Of a stretch of 64,000 nucleotides of DNA, positions 36,293 through 45,051 are shown one piece after another (within the stretch, counting starts at the first letter, position 1; every line of letters starts with the position of its first letter). The position numbers were made by a program, and so were the translations under genes. Under the pieces are notes generated by a model, which was given only the letters and a program-made list of their open reading frames with translations, searched no databases and was not told the DNA's origin. Source of the stretch: Planctomycetota bacterium (GTDB lineage: Bacteria; Planctomycetota; B15-G4; JADJEK01); contig JACQZJ010000099.1 in assembly GCA_016213895.1 (NCBI GenBank), positions 1 through 64,000 on the forward strand. Reading direction: 5' to 3'.

Positions 36293-37059
36293 TCGTCGCG
36301 GGCATCGACGGAGGGTCGCGCACCATCAAGGCTGCGCTCTTTGATACGAGCGCGGGCGAGGTGATCGGGACGGCGCTGCGCGACCAGGGCATCGATCAGA
36401 ATCGCCTGGCGGAGGAGCTGCTCGACCAGACGCTCGCGCGGTGCGGCGTGCCGCGCGCGGATGTCACGGCGGTGCTCGCCACCGGCTACGCGCGCCACCT
36501 CATGAACTTCGCCGGCCGCAAGGTGACCGAGATCACCTGCCAGGCGCGCGGTGTCTCCCACCTCTGTCCCGGGGCGCGCAGCGTCATCGAAATCGGCGGC
36601 CAGGACAGCAAGCTGGTCCGCCTCGAGGTGAACGGGACCGTGGACGACTTCGCCATGAACGACCGCTGCGCCGCGGGCACCGGCCGCTTCCTGGAGATGA
36701 TGGCCGGCCGGCTGGAGACGTCTCTCGCCGGGCTCGACCGCCTGGTGCGGCAAAGCCGCGAGCCGGCGGTGATCAGCAGCATGTGCGTGGTCTTCGCCGA
36801 GACGGAGATCACTGGCCTGTTGTCGTGCGGCGTGGCGCCCGCGGAGATCGTGGTCGGCGTGGAGCGGGCCGTGGCGGAGCGCGTGGTGACCATGGCCGGG
36901 CGGAGGCTCATTGACCCGGTGGTCTTTACCGGGGGAGTCGCTTTGATTCCTGGCATGAGGGAGGCGCTGGAGCGCGCTCTGGAGCGGAGCGTGATGCTCT
37001 GTCCGATGGCGCAGCATAGTGGAGCGATAGGAGCAGCGTTGATTGCCGCGGAACAATAG
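36289..37059 (+). CDS. BcrAD/BadFG/HgdC-type ATPase activator
   Basis: The 256-residue ASKHA-fold ATPase donates single low-potential electrons to the dehydratase or double-cubane partner on ATP hydrolysis. It shows the phosphate-1 motif GIDGGSRTIKAAL, ATGYARH, the conserved EIGGQDSKLV, and the two cysteines that bridge a 4Fe-4S cluster across the dimer: C127 in NDRCAAGTGRFLE and C166 in SSMCVVFAETE; GGVALIPG is the adenosine motif. Length is typical of HgdC. It is last in the operon and the only activator, so it probably serves all three D-family subunits. Confidence 0.94.
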   Translation: MIVAGIDGGSRTIKAALFDTSAGEVIGTALRDQGIDQNRLAEELLDQTLARCGVPRADVTAVLATGYARHLMNFAGRKVTEITCQARGVSHLCPGARSVIEIGGQDSKLVRLEVNGTVDDFAMNDRCAAGTGRFLEMMAGRLETSLAGLDRLVRQSREPAVISSMCVVFAETEITGLLSCGVAPAEIVVGVERAVAERVVTMAGRRLIDPVVFTGGVALIPGMREALERALERSVMLCPMAQHSGAIGAALIAAEQ

Positions 37060-37065
37060 AGGGAG

Positions 37066-37400
37066 GAGGGGGATGGGAGGAAGGAGGAGCGGAGCGGCTG
37101 TTCCCCGGGAATCGGGGGCGGATGCGCGACTTCCGGTGCATCGAGTGCGCGAGGAACGAGGTGTGGCTCGTCGAGATAGAGGCGACGCCGGCGGTTCGGT
37201 GCGGTGAAGATACGGGCGGTGGGCGTGGCACGGCGTCGCGGCCGCCCCCTCTTCCAGGGAAGCAGCCGCTCCGCTCCCGGGCTGCCTCGATTCTCACGGT
37301 CAAAGCGGCGCTGCTTGGGGACAGAAGAGGCAGGAGGGCTTGCGCGGACGAGAGTCCGCGCAAGCCACTCATGCACGCGCCGAGGACGGCGCCGGAGAGG
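37066..37400 (-). repeat. Dispersed intergenic repeat family, copy B (inverted, diverged)
   Basis: The 435-base gap 37060-37494 after the activator gene has no gene I can support. It holds a diverged, inverted copy of the intergenic family: GAGCGGCTGTTCCCCGG, CTTCCGGTGCATCGAGTGCG and TCCAGGGAAGCAGCCGCTCC correspond to the reverse complements of blocks in copies A and D. A strong hairpin lies within it at 37337-37366. Confidence 0.6.
37337..37366 (+). terminator. Perfect 13-bp hairpin with GAGA tetraloop
   Basis: GGCTTGCGCGGAC pairs perfectly with GTCCGCGCAAGCC around a GAGA loop, a GNRA-type tetraloop. No T tract follows, so it is not a classical intrinsic terminator. It lies between the double-cubane operon and the cupredoxin gene and could stabilise or end the operon message. 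Confidence 0.5.
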
Positions 37401-37494
37401 GCGCGGCAGCCGGCGGGTTGAAGGAATCCTGGCGCACCCGGCCGGGCTGGGCTACCCATTACCCCTCGAGCCGCTCTTGCCCCAAAGGTGAATC

Positions 37495-38220
37495 ATGCTG
37501 CTACGCTTCATCTCGACTTCGCTCCTCGTGCTCGTCGTCTCGACGGCGAACGCTCCGGCCGCCACGCACAACGTCGGCCTGTCGGGACTCAACTTCGTTC
37601 CCAAGGACATCACCGTGGCCGAAGGGGATACGGTCGTCTGGACCCATTCGGGGGCCATGAGCCACACGGTGACCGAGGACCTGGGGGCGTTCAATCAGCC
37701 CCTGAACTCGGCGAACCCGACGGTGACGGTGGTCTTCAGCACGGCGTTCTTGGCCGCAAACCCGCGCGTGAACAACCGCTACGACTACCACTGCATCCCG
37801 CATCAGTCGTTCGGCATGGTCGGGTCGGTGACGGTGACGGTGGCGAGCGCCTGGACGGACATCGGCTTCGGGCTCGCCGGCTCGAGCGGGGTTCCGCAGC
37901 TCGCCGGCACCGGCACGCTCCAACCTTCGACCTCGGGGTCGCTCGACCTCACCAACGGCGCCGGCGGCGCGTTCGCCATCCTCTTCGTCACCGTCGGACC
38001 GAACACGCCGACGCCATTCTATGGCGGGGTGCTCGCCACCGTGCCCGTTTCGCTGCAGTTGCCTCTGACGCTGCCGGCCTCCGGGAACCTGCCCCTGCCG
38101 TTCGTGATGCCCGCGGGCGTCCCGCCGGGCCTCAAGCTGACCTGCCAGTGGGGCATCCAGGACGCCGGCGCGGTGCAGGGAGTTGCCCTCTCGAACGCGG
38201 TGCAGGCCACCACGCCTTGA
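37495..38220 (+). CDS. Secreted cupredoxin-domain protein
   Basis: The 241-residue protein has a signal peptide (LLVLVVSTANAPAA) and an N-terminal plastocyanin-like domain with complete type 1 copper ligands: H57 in AMSHTVTED, C100 and H103 in YHCIPHQ, and M108 in GMVGSV. The second half (about 115-241) is a beta-rich module ending LTCQWGIQDAGAVQGVALSN, the style of C-terminal modules on many Planctomycetota secreted proteins. It is likely an exported copper electron carrier or copper-binding protein. No redox partner is adjacent. Confidence 0.88.
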   Translation: MLLRFISTSLLVLVVSTANAPAATHNVGLSGLNFVPKDITVAEGDTVVWTHSGAMSHTVTEDLGAFNQPLNSANPTVTVVFSTAFLAANPRVNNRYDYHCIPHQSFGMVGSVTVTVASAWTDIGFGLAGSSGVPQLAGTGTLQPSTSGSLDLTNGAGGAFAILFVTVGPNTPTPFYGGVLATVPVSLQLPLTLPASGNLPLPFVMPAGVPPGLKLTCQWGIQDAGAVQGVALSNAVQATTP

Positions 38221-38371
38221 TCGGCGCCGGAGCGACCTCGAGTCGCCCGGTCGCCAAGAGGACAGCCGGTCCGCGCGGCGGCGCCTTCTTGCGGCAGACC
38301 GTCGTCGTGGCCGGGAATGGTGCTATTGGTCCGTCGGCCCGCGTCCGACCGCCATCGTTCGCTCGATGCCG

Positions 38372-38394
38372 ACATCGCGGCGCCGCCGCGATGT
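38372..38394. terminator. Hairpin between convergent genes
   Basis: ACATCGCGGC pairs with GCCGCGATGT around a GCC loop, ten base pairs, in the 216-base gap between the convergent cupredoxin and beta-helix genes. It has no T tract but is placed where a bidirectional terminator would be. Confidence 0.45.
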
Positions 38395-38436
38395 GCTGAG
38401 GTTCTCGCGGCGCGGTCTGGCGAGACCCGAGGCGCG

Positions 38437-39480
38437 TCAGAACTGCGGGTCGAGGAGCGTCATCACGGTCAGCGGTCCGACGATGCCCGTGCCCTGCGGC
38501 GTGATGTAGCCCACCTGGAAGGGGACATCGAAGGCGGCCACGCCGATCGAGGGAATGTCGTTGAAGGCGACCGGGATGGACAGCCCCGGGGCAGGCAGCG
38601 TTCCCAGGAGGAAGACGCCGCTGAACGGCGCGTCCAGGAGGAGGGTTCCGGTCACGCCGGGGAAATGCAGGAAGCCGGGGTGGAGCGACAGCAGCAGAAG
38701 GACGTAGTCCCCCTGCTCGCAGTCGATGCGGATCTGGCCCTGCTCGCCGCGACGCAGAGGCGAGCTGCCGGTGAGGTCGCGCAAGCCGATGTTGGTCGCG
38801 TCGTAGGCGAGGATGGTGCTGCCGGTCTGCTGGATCGGGGGGGCGTCCGGGCAACCCAGGTGGCCATGTCCGCCCGTGACCGTGCAGTGGTAGAGCGCCA
38901 CCGTCGCCCCGCCCGCGATGAGGCCGGGCGCCGGGTCGGTGCAGATGTTGTACCAGGGGCCCGTGGCCCATCCTCCGTCTGCGCCGGCGATGGTCGCGTG
39001 CACGAAGGAGACCTTGGAACAGGAGGAGATGAGGAGGCCGGGGATGGCGTCTGCGCCGTAGCCCCACTCGCCGTCGGCCCAGCCGGGCTTGCCGAAGGTG
39101 GCGCAGTCCTCGAAGCGCACGCTGCCCTGGCAGTCGCTGAGCTTGAACGAGCCCTCGATCCCCCGGATGGTGACCGCCCTGGTCGAGTTCAGGTTCTTGA
39201 TCTCGTTGTACACCCAGGGGAGCAGGATGTCCTGGTGGTACGTCTCGACGTAAGCGTTCTTCTCGGCGACGAGGGTCAGGGACTTGTCGTTGATCGTGAA
39301 CGGCCCGTAGAGGTAGTTCGGCGGCAGGTGCTTGATCAGGATCGTGTCGCCGTCCTGCGCCGCGTTCACCGCGGGCTGGATCTGGGTGTAGTCGCCTCCG
39401 CCCTGAACGTCTACGACGATCACGGCGGCGGAGGCGGTTCCGGCCAGGAAGAATGCGAGCGCGAGCGGGAGGGTCTTCAT
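38437..39480 (-). CDS. Secreted right-handed beta-helix protein with Planctomycetota-style C-terminus
   Basis: The 347-residue protein has a signal peptide (PLALAFFLAGTASA) and opens with the beta-helix signature VDVQGGGDYTQIQPAVNAAQ then DGDTILIK, common in pectin-lyase-fold proteins. Successive strands follow (TINDKSLTLVAEKNAYVE, AVTIRGIEGSFKLSDCQGSV, ATVALYHCTVTGG). The last ~90 residues form a different beta domain ending IVGPLTVMTLLDPQF, probably a surface-sorting or attachment module. No catalytic residues assigned. The cysteines are paired enough to suggest extracellular disulfides. Confidence 0.78.
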   Translation of the reverse strand: MKTLPLALAFFLAGTASAAVIVVDVQGGGDYTQIQPAVNAAQDGDTILIKHLPPNYLYGPFTINDKSLTLVAEKNAYVETYHQDILLPWVYNEIKNLNSTRAVTIRGIEGSFKLSDCQGSVRFEDCATFGKPGWADGEWGYGADAIPGLLISSCSKVSFVHATIAGADGGWATGPWYNICTDPAPGLIAGGATVALYHCTVTGGHGHLGCPDAPPIQQTGSTILAYDATNIGLRDLTGSSPLRRGEQGQIRIDCEQGDYVLLLLSLHPGFLHFPGVTGTLLLDAPFSGVFLLGTLPAPGLSIPVAFNDIPSIGVAAFDVPFQVGYITPQGTGIVGPLTVMTLLDPQF

Positions 39481-39594
39481 GGCTTCTGTTCCTTCTTGGA
39501 CCTTCCGTCCCAGGGACGGTCACTACCCCCGGTCCGGCGGGCGCCGCCCGCCGCGACCGCTGGTCAGGATTCTAGCAACGCCGGACTCACCGCG

Positions 39595-41268
39595 CTACGG
39601 CATGATCTCCACTGGGTGGGCGTTCGTGGCGTAGTCGAGCGGCCAGTCCAGGACAGCCGCGAAGTGCATCTGCACGCCGACCGCCGCGGGGCTGATCGGC
39701 CCGAGCGAGTCGAGCGTGGCCGTGGCGCGCCCCTGGGCGTCCAGCAGGCCGAAGAAGCTGGCGAACACCGGCGTGTTGGCGAAGATCAGCGTCAGGTTCA
39801 TGAACGCGTCGTAGTTGAGCGGCAGGACCGTGGAGCCGAGCGGCGTGCCGGGCGAGGTGCCGCTCATGGATCCGAGGAGGTAGTACGGCCTGCCGGCATT
39901 CGCGCTGCCGGCGTCCAGCTCGAAGGCGACCTGGCCGCCGCCGGCTGCGGGCAGCACGGGCAGCGCGGCGTGCAGCGGCAGCCGTGCTCCCGAGAACACG
40001 AACGCCGAGCCGGTGCTGATGGCGCCGCCCGCCGTGGAACCCGGCGCGCCCGCGACGAAGTCCGGGCGGCCGTCGCCGTTGGCGTCGCCGGCCGCGGCAA
40101 GCGCCGAGCCGAGCAGATCGACCGCGGTCATGCCCTCGCACTGGTAGAGCGGCGCGTACGTCGCTCCGGAGAACACGTGGACCATGCCGGCGTTCAGGCG
40201 GCCGCCCGGAGCGGCGCGCGGCTCGCCCACGGCGAAGTCCTTCATGCCGTCGCCGTCGACGTCGCCTGGGCAGCCGACCGAGGCGCCGAACTCGGCATAG
40301 GCTGCGTTGCCGAGGAGCGTGGCCAGGACCGCGCCGCTCGCGCCGGAGAGGATGTAGGCGGCCCCGGCATCCGTGGCAGACCCGTTGTCCACCCCCGGCG
40401 CGCCCGTCAGGATGTCGTCCTTCCCGTCGCCGTTGACGTCGCCGATGCTGGCGAGCGCCTCGCCCATCCGGCCCCCGGTCAGCGTTCCCGAGGCCTTCCA
40501 GATCAGCGCGTGGGTCTTGCCGGAGTAGTTGTAGACGTGGCCGCCCACGTCGCGAGGCGCCGCGGTCATGTAGTCCGCGGTGCCGTCGCCATTGAGGTCG
40601 CCGGTCTTGGCCACGACCGACCCGTAGTAGCCGTACTGGTACTCGCCGTAGGTCTGCTTGAGCAGCGCGCAGTTCGCGCCCGAGTAGACGCGCACGTATC
40701 CCGTCATCGTGTTGTAGTGGGTCGCGCCGACGATGAAATCGCGCACGCCGTCGCCGTTCACGTCATCGAGCCCCGAGACCGAGGCTCCGAAGTGGTTGCC
40801 TCAGGACCCGCCCGGGGCGTAGAGCACCCCGCCGGTCAGGCCCGAGAAGACGTAGGCCATGCCGCAGTCGGTTCCGCCGGTGTCGTAGAGCGGCGCGCCC
40901 ACGAGCAGCTCGGAACGGCCGTCGCCGTTGAGATCGCCCACGCAGGCCACGGCCGCGCCGAAGCGCGCGTAGGGCTGGGCGTACGACAGCTGGTGGATGA
41001 GCACTCCCGAGGCGCCGGAGTAGACCCGCGCCACCCCGTCGTTGATTCCCGTGACGTCGCGGTAGGGCACGCCCACGATCACGTCGGCGACGCCGTCTCC
41101 ATCCACGTCGAAGCCGCCGCCTACCGCCGCGCCGGCCTGGTCGTTCAGCATGTCGCCGTCGAAGCGCGCCGCGAGAGTCTGCGCGTGCGCCGGGAGCGCG
41201 TACAGCGCCGCGAGCGCGGCGAAGGCCGCCAGTCTTCCCACGGCGGCAAGAGGAGTATTGCAGCGCAT
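39595..41268 (-). pseudogene. Secreted FG-GAP repeat protein split by an in-frame TGA
   Basis: ATG 41268 follows AGGAG and a signal peptide (FAALAALYALPAHAQ). FG-GAP integrin-like repeats with calcium-binding DxDGDG/DLNGDG loops run through the frame (FDVDGDGVADVIVG, VGDLNGDGRSELLVG, IGDVNGDGKDDILTG, PGDVDGDGMKDFAVG, AGDANGDGRPDFVAG), predicting a beta-propeller. A C-terminal ~120-residue domain follows (LLGSMSGTSPGTPLGST, GRATATLDSLGPI), frequent in Planctomycetota. A TGA at 40803-40801 falls inside a repeat (APGGS, stop, GNHFGAS) with the frame continuing unchanged. No redox or Cys context supports selenocysteine. I read a nonsense change; otherwise the product would be about 557 residues. 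Confidence 0.8.
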
Positions 41269-41445
41269 TTCCGTGCTCCTTGCTCCGCTCCCGGCAGCTT
41301 TGCCTTCCGGTCGCGGCTCCGTCTCCATCAGACCTGAGGACGCGCTAGAGGATACCGCGAGGTTGCGGCCCGCGTCAAACGCTCGCCGGCGTCACGAGGC
41401 GGTCCGGCCCTCTCCGGAGCGGAGATACGGCGCGCCTTCTCTCCT

Positions 41446-41453
41446 GGTAGCGT
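41446..41453 (+). promoter_or_regulatory. Candidate extended -10 box for the enoyl-CoA hydratase gene
   Basis: GGTAGCGT lies 20 bases before ATG 41474 in the gap between divergent genes and fits the GGTANNNT pattern. Inferred. Confidence 0.3.
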
Positions 41454-41473
41454 AACCGGCCGCGGAGGAGCCG

Positions 41474-42265
41474 ATGCCGTTTGCCAGCATCCTGTTCGAT
41501 GTCGATGAGCGCGGGATCGCCCGTATCGTCCTGAACCGGCCCGAGCGCCGCAACGCCATGACGCCCGAGATGGGCGCCGAGGTGCGCCAGGCGGTGGAGC
41601 GCGTCAACACCGACGACGCCGCGCGCGTGGCCGTCATCAGCGGCGCGGGCGGGGCGTTCTGCTCCGGCGCGGACCTCGAGAGCCTGGCGCGCGAGGCCGG
41701 CCTCAGGAAGGACGGCGCCGGCCTGGGCGGAGAGGGCAGCTTCTACCGCTCGTTCCTGTCGATCGCGTCGCTGCGCGTGCCATCCATCGCCGCGATCAAC
41801 GGCCACGCCGTTGGCGCCGGGCTGTGCTTCGCGCTCGGTGCCGACCTGCGCGTCATGCATGAACGCGCCAAGGCGGGCATGACGTTCGTGCGACTCGGCA
41901 TCCACCCGGGAATGGGAGGGACGTGGAACCTGCCGCGCCTGGTCGGGCCCGCGGCCGCCGCCGACTTGCTCTACAGCGGGCGGCTGCTCGGTGCGGCCGA
42001 GGCGCTCTCCATCGGACTGGTGAACCGCGTGGCGGGCGATGACTTCGACGAGGTCGTGGGGGAGCTGGCCGCGCAGATCGCCGCCTGCGCCCCCCTGGCC
42101 GTGCGCGCTCTGAAGGAGTCGCTGCGGGACGGCGCGCTGCGCTCGCTCGAGGAGGCGCTCGACGTGGAGGCGCGGGCGCAGGCCATGACCTTCCGCACGG
42201 CGGACGCCGCCGAGGGGCTCGCGGCCCTGCTGGAGAAGCGGCCGCCGCGCTTCCAGGGGCGGTGA
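41474..42265 (+). CDS. Enoyl-CoA hydratase/isomerase family protein
   Basis: The 263-residue crotonase-fold protein has the oxyanion-hole segments GAGGAFCSGADL (about 56-67) and AINGHAVGAGLCFALGADLR, followed by the second active-site region FVRLGIHPGMGGTWNLPRLVG. Gly replaces the usual first catalytic Glu in HPGMGGTW, where hydratases often have P(E)xG(E)GGT, so isomerase or other crotonase chemistry is possible. It stands alone between the FG-GAP gene and a repeat block, giving no pathway clue; a role with acyl-CoA substrates is all that can be said. Confidence 0.88.
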   Translation: MPFASILFDVDERGIARIVLNRPERRNAMTPEMGAEVRQAVERVNTDDAARVAVISGAGGAFCSGADLESLAREAGLRKDGAGLGGEGSFYRSFLSIASLRVPSIAAINGHAVGAGLCFALGADLRVMHERAKAGMTFVRLGIHPGMGGTWNLPRLVGPAAAADLLYSGRLLGAAEALSIGLVNRVAGDDFDEVVGELAAQIAACAPLAVRALKESLRDGALRSLEEALDVEARAQAMTFRTADAAEGLAALLEKRPPRFQGR

Positions 42266-42295
42266 ACGTCGCGGCTGTTTGGTTGGGAGCCGGAG

Positions 42296-42680
42296 GGGAC
42301 GGGAGGGAAGGGGGGGTGAGGAGGAGCGTCGCAGCCGTTTCCCTGGCCTCCGGGGACGGATGCGCGCCTTCCGGTGCATGGTGTGCGCGACGAACGATGA
42401 GCGACTTGCGCGCGGCGGAGGCGATGCGGGCGGATCTGCGCGGCGAAGGCACGGGCGGCGTGAAGGGCGACGCCGGCGCGGCCGTCCCCTTCACCAGGGA
42501 AACGCCGCTCCGCAGCGCCCCGCCTCGATGGCTGCAGTCAAGGCGGGCCTGCTCTGGACAACATACTGAATGAAGGCGGTCGCGGGCCGGAGCCCGCTCC
42601 CGCCCCGGAATGAATGCACCGCGCGAAGACGCGCGGCGCGAGGAGCGTCGCAGCCGCTCCCGGAGCATGCCGTGCGCGAC
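42296..42680 (-). repeat. Dispersed intergenic repeat family, copy C (inverted)
   Basis: The 532-base gap 42266-42797 contains no supported gene. It holds an inverted unit and a partial second unit: GAGCGTCGCAGCCGTTTCCC (from 42319), CTTCCGGTGCATGGTGTGCG, CCCGCTCCCGCCCCGGAATG (about 42590-42609) and GAGCGTCGCAGCCGCTCCCG near 42645. These are reverse complements of the blocks in copies A and D. The rest of the gap, to the start at 42798, shows nothing further except a weak GTGTAGCCT box at 42783. Confidence 0.7.
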
Positions 42681-42797
42681 GAACGCGGGGCGGTTTGCTT
42701 CTGGCGGAGGCGATGCGGCCGCCGGGCGCGGATGAGCGACGGCAGGAGCCTGCTCCCGCCCTTCGCCCCGGGCCGTGCGCGGTGTAGCCTCGTTCCC

Positions 42798-43955
42798 ATG
42801 TGGACCGCCGGCATCCTGCTCTCGTTCCTGCTCGCGCCGCAGCAGCCTGCCGCGGACGCTTCCTGGCTGAGCGCCTCCGCCCGCGGCGGCCAGCACGTGC
42901 TGCTCGCCGCCAGGATCGACTTCCCGAAGTCGCTGGCGTTCACGCCCGGCCTGAAGGCCAGGCAGGTCTGCGTCGTGCTGCGCAACGACGGCGAGGATTC
43001 CGCGGTCGCGCTGCGCGCCATCGCCTGGGCCGGCCTGCCGGGCGAGGTGAACTGGCACGTGCGCATCGGCGGCGCGACGCGCGAGGACAAGGGCCGCACC
43101 GTGGTCTACGATCCCATGGTCCAGTCGCTGACCGACCTGGCGTTCGAGCGCGGCCTCCTCCTGCCCGGCGAGGAACTGCGCGTCCCGCTGCCGCTCAACG
43201 TGCAGCCGCGTCCCGCGCACGAACTCCGCGTGTCTTACGCGGTGGTCGGCGACGAGATCCGCCTGTGGCGGGACATGGTCCTGCTGCCAGTGGGGGAGGA
43301 CCCGCTGTTGCAGGTGTTCGCGCCGGCTAGCGCGGAGAGCCTCGCGCGGCGCATGGGCGAGGGCGGCGGCCTGGCGCTGGTGCGCTCGACCATGAAGGAA
43401 GGCTGGCTCGTGCTCGAGGGGGAGGTCGGCTTCACCGTGGCGCTGCCGCGCGCGCCCGCGGGAGAGGCCGAGGAAACCGGAGGCTTGAGCGCGGACGACG
43501 CCTGGCGGCGCGCCGGCCTCGCGCCTGGCGAGGACGCGCTCATCTACTACGAGCCGCTGCTGCGGGCGTGGTTTCTGATTCGCTGCGCGAACGGACGCGC
43601 GGTCGCTTTGGCGAAGAAGGAGGGGGAATGGGAACCGGTGTCCTTGAACGGGCGCTGGGACGCGGCCGCGCCGGCCGGCTTCAACAGCGCGGGCGATGGC
43701 GGGACCAACGCCCTGCTCGACGCGGAGGCGTTCGGCGACCTCGCCGAGGTCAATCTCCCGAGCACGGGCTTGTACTACGACCCCGGGGCCACGCGCCTCG
43801 AGCCGGACGCGCTGTGGGAGGTGCTGCGTCGCGCCTCGGAGCGTGCGCTCGACGTGCGCCTCGTCGCGATCGACGCGAACGGTTTCGGCGTCGAGCGCTT
43901 GCTTGCTATCGGGGTGGATGTGGACGCGCGCGGAAGGCGGCGGGCGGAGAAGTAG
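42798..43955 (+). CDS. Exported protein of unknown function
   Basis: ATG 42798 begins a 385-residue protein with a short signal-like N-terminus (GILLSFLLAPQQPAADA). The body is beta-rich (HVLLAARIDFPKSLAFTP, QVCVVLRNDGEDSAVALRAI, VPLPLNVQPRPAHELRVSYA), with a helical C-terminal third (LDAEAFGDLAEVNL, LWEVLRRASERALDVRLV). I do not recognise a family. The open frame extends upstream into the repeat block but loses protein character there, so the later start is chosen. Codon use is normal for the window. Confidence 0.6.
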   Translation: MWTAGILLSFLLAPQQPAADASWLSASARGGQHVLLAARIDFPKSLAFTPGLKARQVCVVLRNDGEDSAVALRAIAWAGLPGEVNWHVRIGGATREDKGRTVVYDPMVQSLTDLAFERGLLLPGEELRVPLPLNVQPRPAHELRVSYAVVGDEIRLWRDMVLLPVGEDPLLQVFAPASAESLARRMGEGGGLALVRSTMKEGWLVLEGEVGFTVALPRAPAGEAEETGGLSADDAWRRAGLAPGEDALIYYEPLLRAWFLIRCANGRAVALAKKEGEWEPVSLNGRWDAAAPAGFNSAGDGGTNALLDAEAFGDLAEVNLPSTGLYYDPGATRLEPDALWEVLRRASERALDVRLVAIDANGFGVERLLAIGVDVDARGRRRAEK

Positions 43956-43968
43956 CGCGCCACGCGCC

Positions 43969-44223
43969 TCAGGAGCGCGCCGCGCGCGCGATGAACCAGT
44001 GGAGCGCGCCCGCTGCCGCGATCGCCGCGGCGGCCGCGAGGACGAACGAGGAAGTGGTCTCGTAGGCGACGGCCAAGACGAAGAGGGCCGCGAGGCCGGC
44101 GGTGCGCAGGCCCTCGGCGCGCGCAAACAGCGATCGCTCCCGAGCGGAGCCGGCCTGCGTGTCGGCGGTCCCGCGCGCGAGCTGGTCGAGAAGAACGGAG
44201 CAGTCTTCACGCGGCGCTCTCAT
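43969..44223 (-). CDS. Small membrane protein with two helices
   Basis: An 84-residue frame from ATG 44223 predicts a charged N-terminal 35 residues, then two hydrophobic segments (AGLAALFVLAVAYETTSSF and VLAAAAAIAAAGALHWFIA) and a short RAARS tail. It converges with the upstream exported-protein gene, 13 bases away. No family recognised; the topology resembles small helper membrane proteins next to sigma factors or kinases, but no such partner is here. Confidence 0.45.
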   Translation of the reverse strand: MRAPREDCSVLLDQLARGTADTQAGSARERSLFARAEGLRTAGLAALFVLAVAYETTSSFVLAAAAAIAAAGALHWFIARAARS

Positions 44224-44336
44224 GGAACGTGATCCTCGCGGCAAGCGAACGGTGCGTTCGCCATGGGACGGACGGAAACCGGCCTTCTTCCCAGGAAAAC
44301 GCGCGGGCCGCGTGTGATTTGCGCCTGGTCTTTCCC

Positions 44337-44883
44337 GTGAAGGAGATCATCCTCGCGACGATGACCGTCCACTACCCGGCCGGAATGGAGCCCTTCCGAG
44401 CCGTCGCACACCTCCGTGCCAGGTGGGGCGATGTCGTGGAAATCGACATCAAGCCCGGGGCGAGGGCAAAGGACGGCAAGGCGGTCCCGCCAGCTCCGCT
44501 GTCGCGCACCAAGCAGCTCTACTGCGCTTCGGGCCCCCACGAGGCTCTCGTCCACCCCGACCCGCTCTTCGTCAGCGAGCCGCTCGTGTGGTACGCGGGA
44601 GGCCGCGCCGACATCACGGCGGACAATCCGGCCGTCACGCTTGTCCTGATGGAGGGATCCGCGATCCGGGGGACGGGGCCCCGCCCCGGCGGCCTCGGGT
44701 TCGGCATCAGCGGCTGGAGCGACGCGCGGGGCCGCCTGCTGGACCTCTATCTGGTCAGGGCGGATGCCGCGGGGACCTTCGTGGTTCCGGGCGTGCCTCC
44801 CGGTAGGACGCTCCTGTCGAACCTGTACTTTCCCATCCGGTCGGGCGCAGGGCGAAGTCGTCTCGGTGGCGCTCTCCCGCTGA
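44337..44883 (+). pseudogene. Frameshifted small gene with carboxypeptidase-regulatory-like end
   Basis: From GTG 44337 the frame has good codon use for about 165 codons (ATMTVHYPAGMEPFRAVAHL to GTFVVPGVPPGRTLLSNLYF). The GxFxVPGVPPG ending is typical of carboxypeptidase-regulatory/SdrD-B-like beta sandwiches. Just after LYF, around 44830 in a TTTCCC run, sense moves to another frame (PSGRAQGEVVSVALSR) that reaches TGA at 44881-44883. A one- or two-base indel explains it. The N-terminus lacks a signal peptide, so the 5' part may be missing too. Possibly a sequencing error. Confidence 0.45.
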
Positions 44884-44974
44884 CGCGTCACGGCGGCGGC
44901 CAAGGTCCATGTTGTTGCAGCGCCGGCGAGGGAGTCGACGGCCGGCTGCGTGGCCGAGGGAGCCCATGAGCCGC

Positions 44975-44982
44975 GGTAGGAT
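44975..44982 (+). promoter_or_regulatory. Candidate extended -10 box for the gene at 45052
   Basis: GGTAGGAT lies about 70 bases before ATG 45052; same GGTANNNT form as upstream of several genes in the window. Inferred. Confidence 0.3.
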
Positions 44983-45051
44983 TGCGGCGCCGGTGCGGTC
45001 CGCGGCGGCGGCCGGCCGCTCGGACCGCGCTGCGAGAGGCGCGGTGACGAC

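Noticed and set aside
37060-37494. Small protein-coding genes in the gap after the activator gene
   Set aside because: The frames present (for example 37122-37421) coincide with the inverted repeat copy and have no domain, start signal or consistent codon use.
40801-40803. Second selenocysteine codon in the FG-GAP protein
   Set aside because: The position is in a Gly/Ser turn of a calcium-loop repeat, not a redox site, and family members do not carry Cys there.
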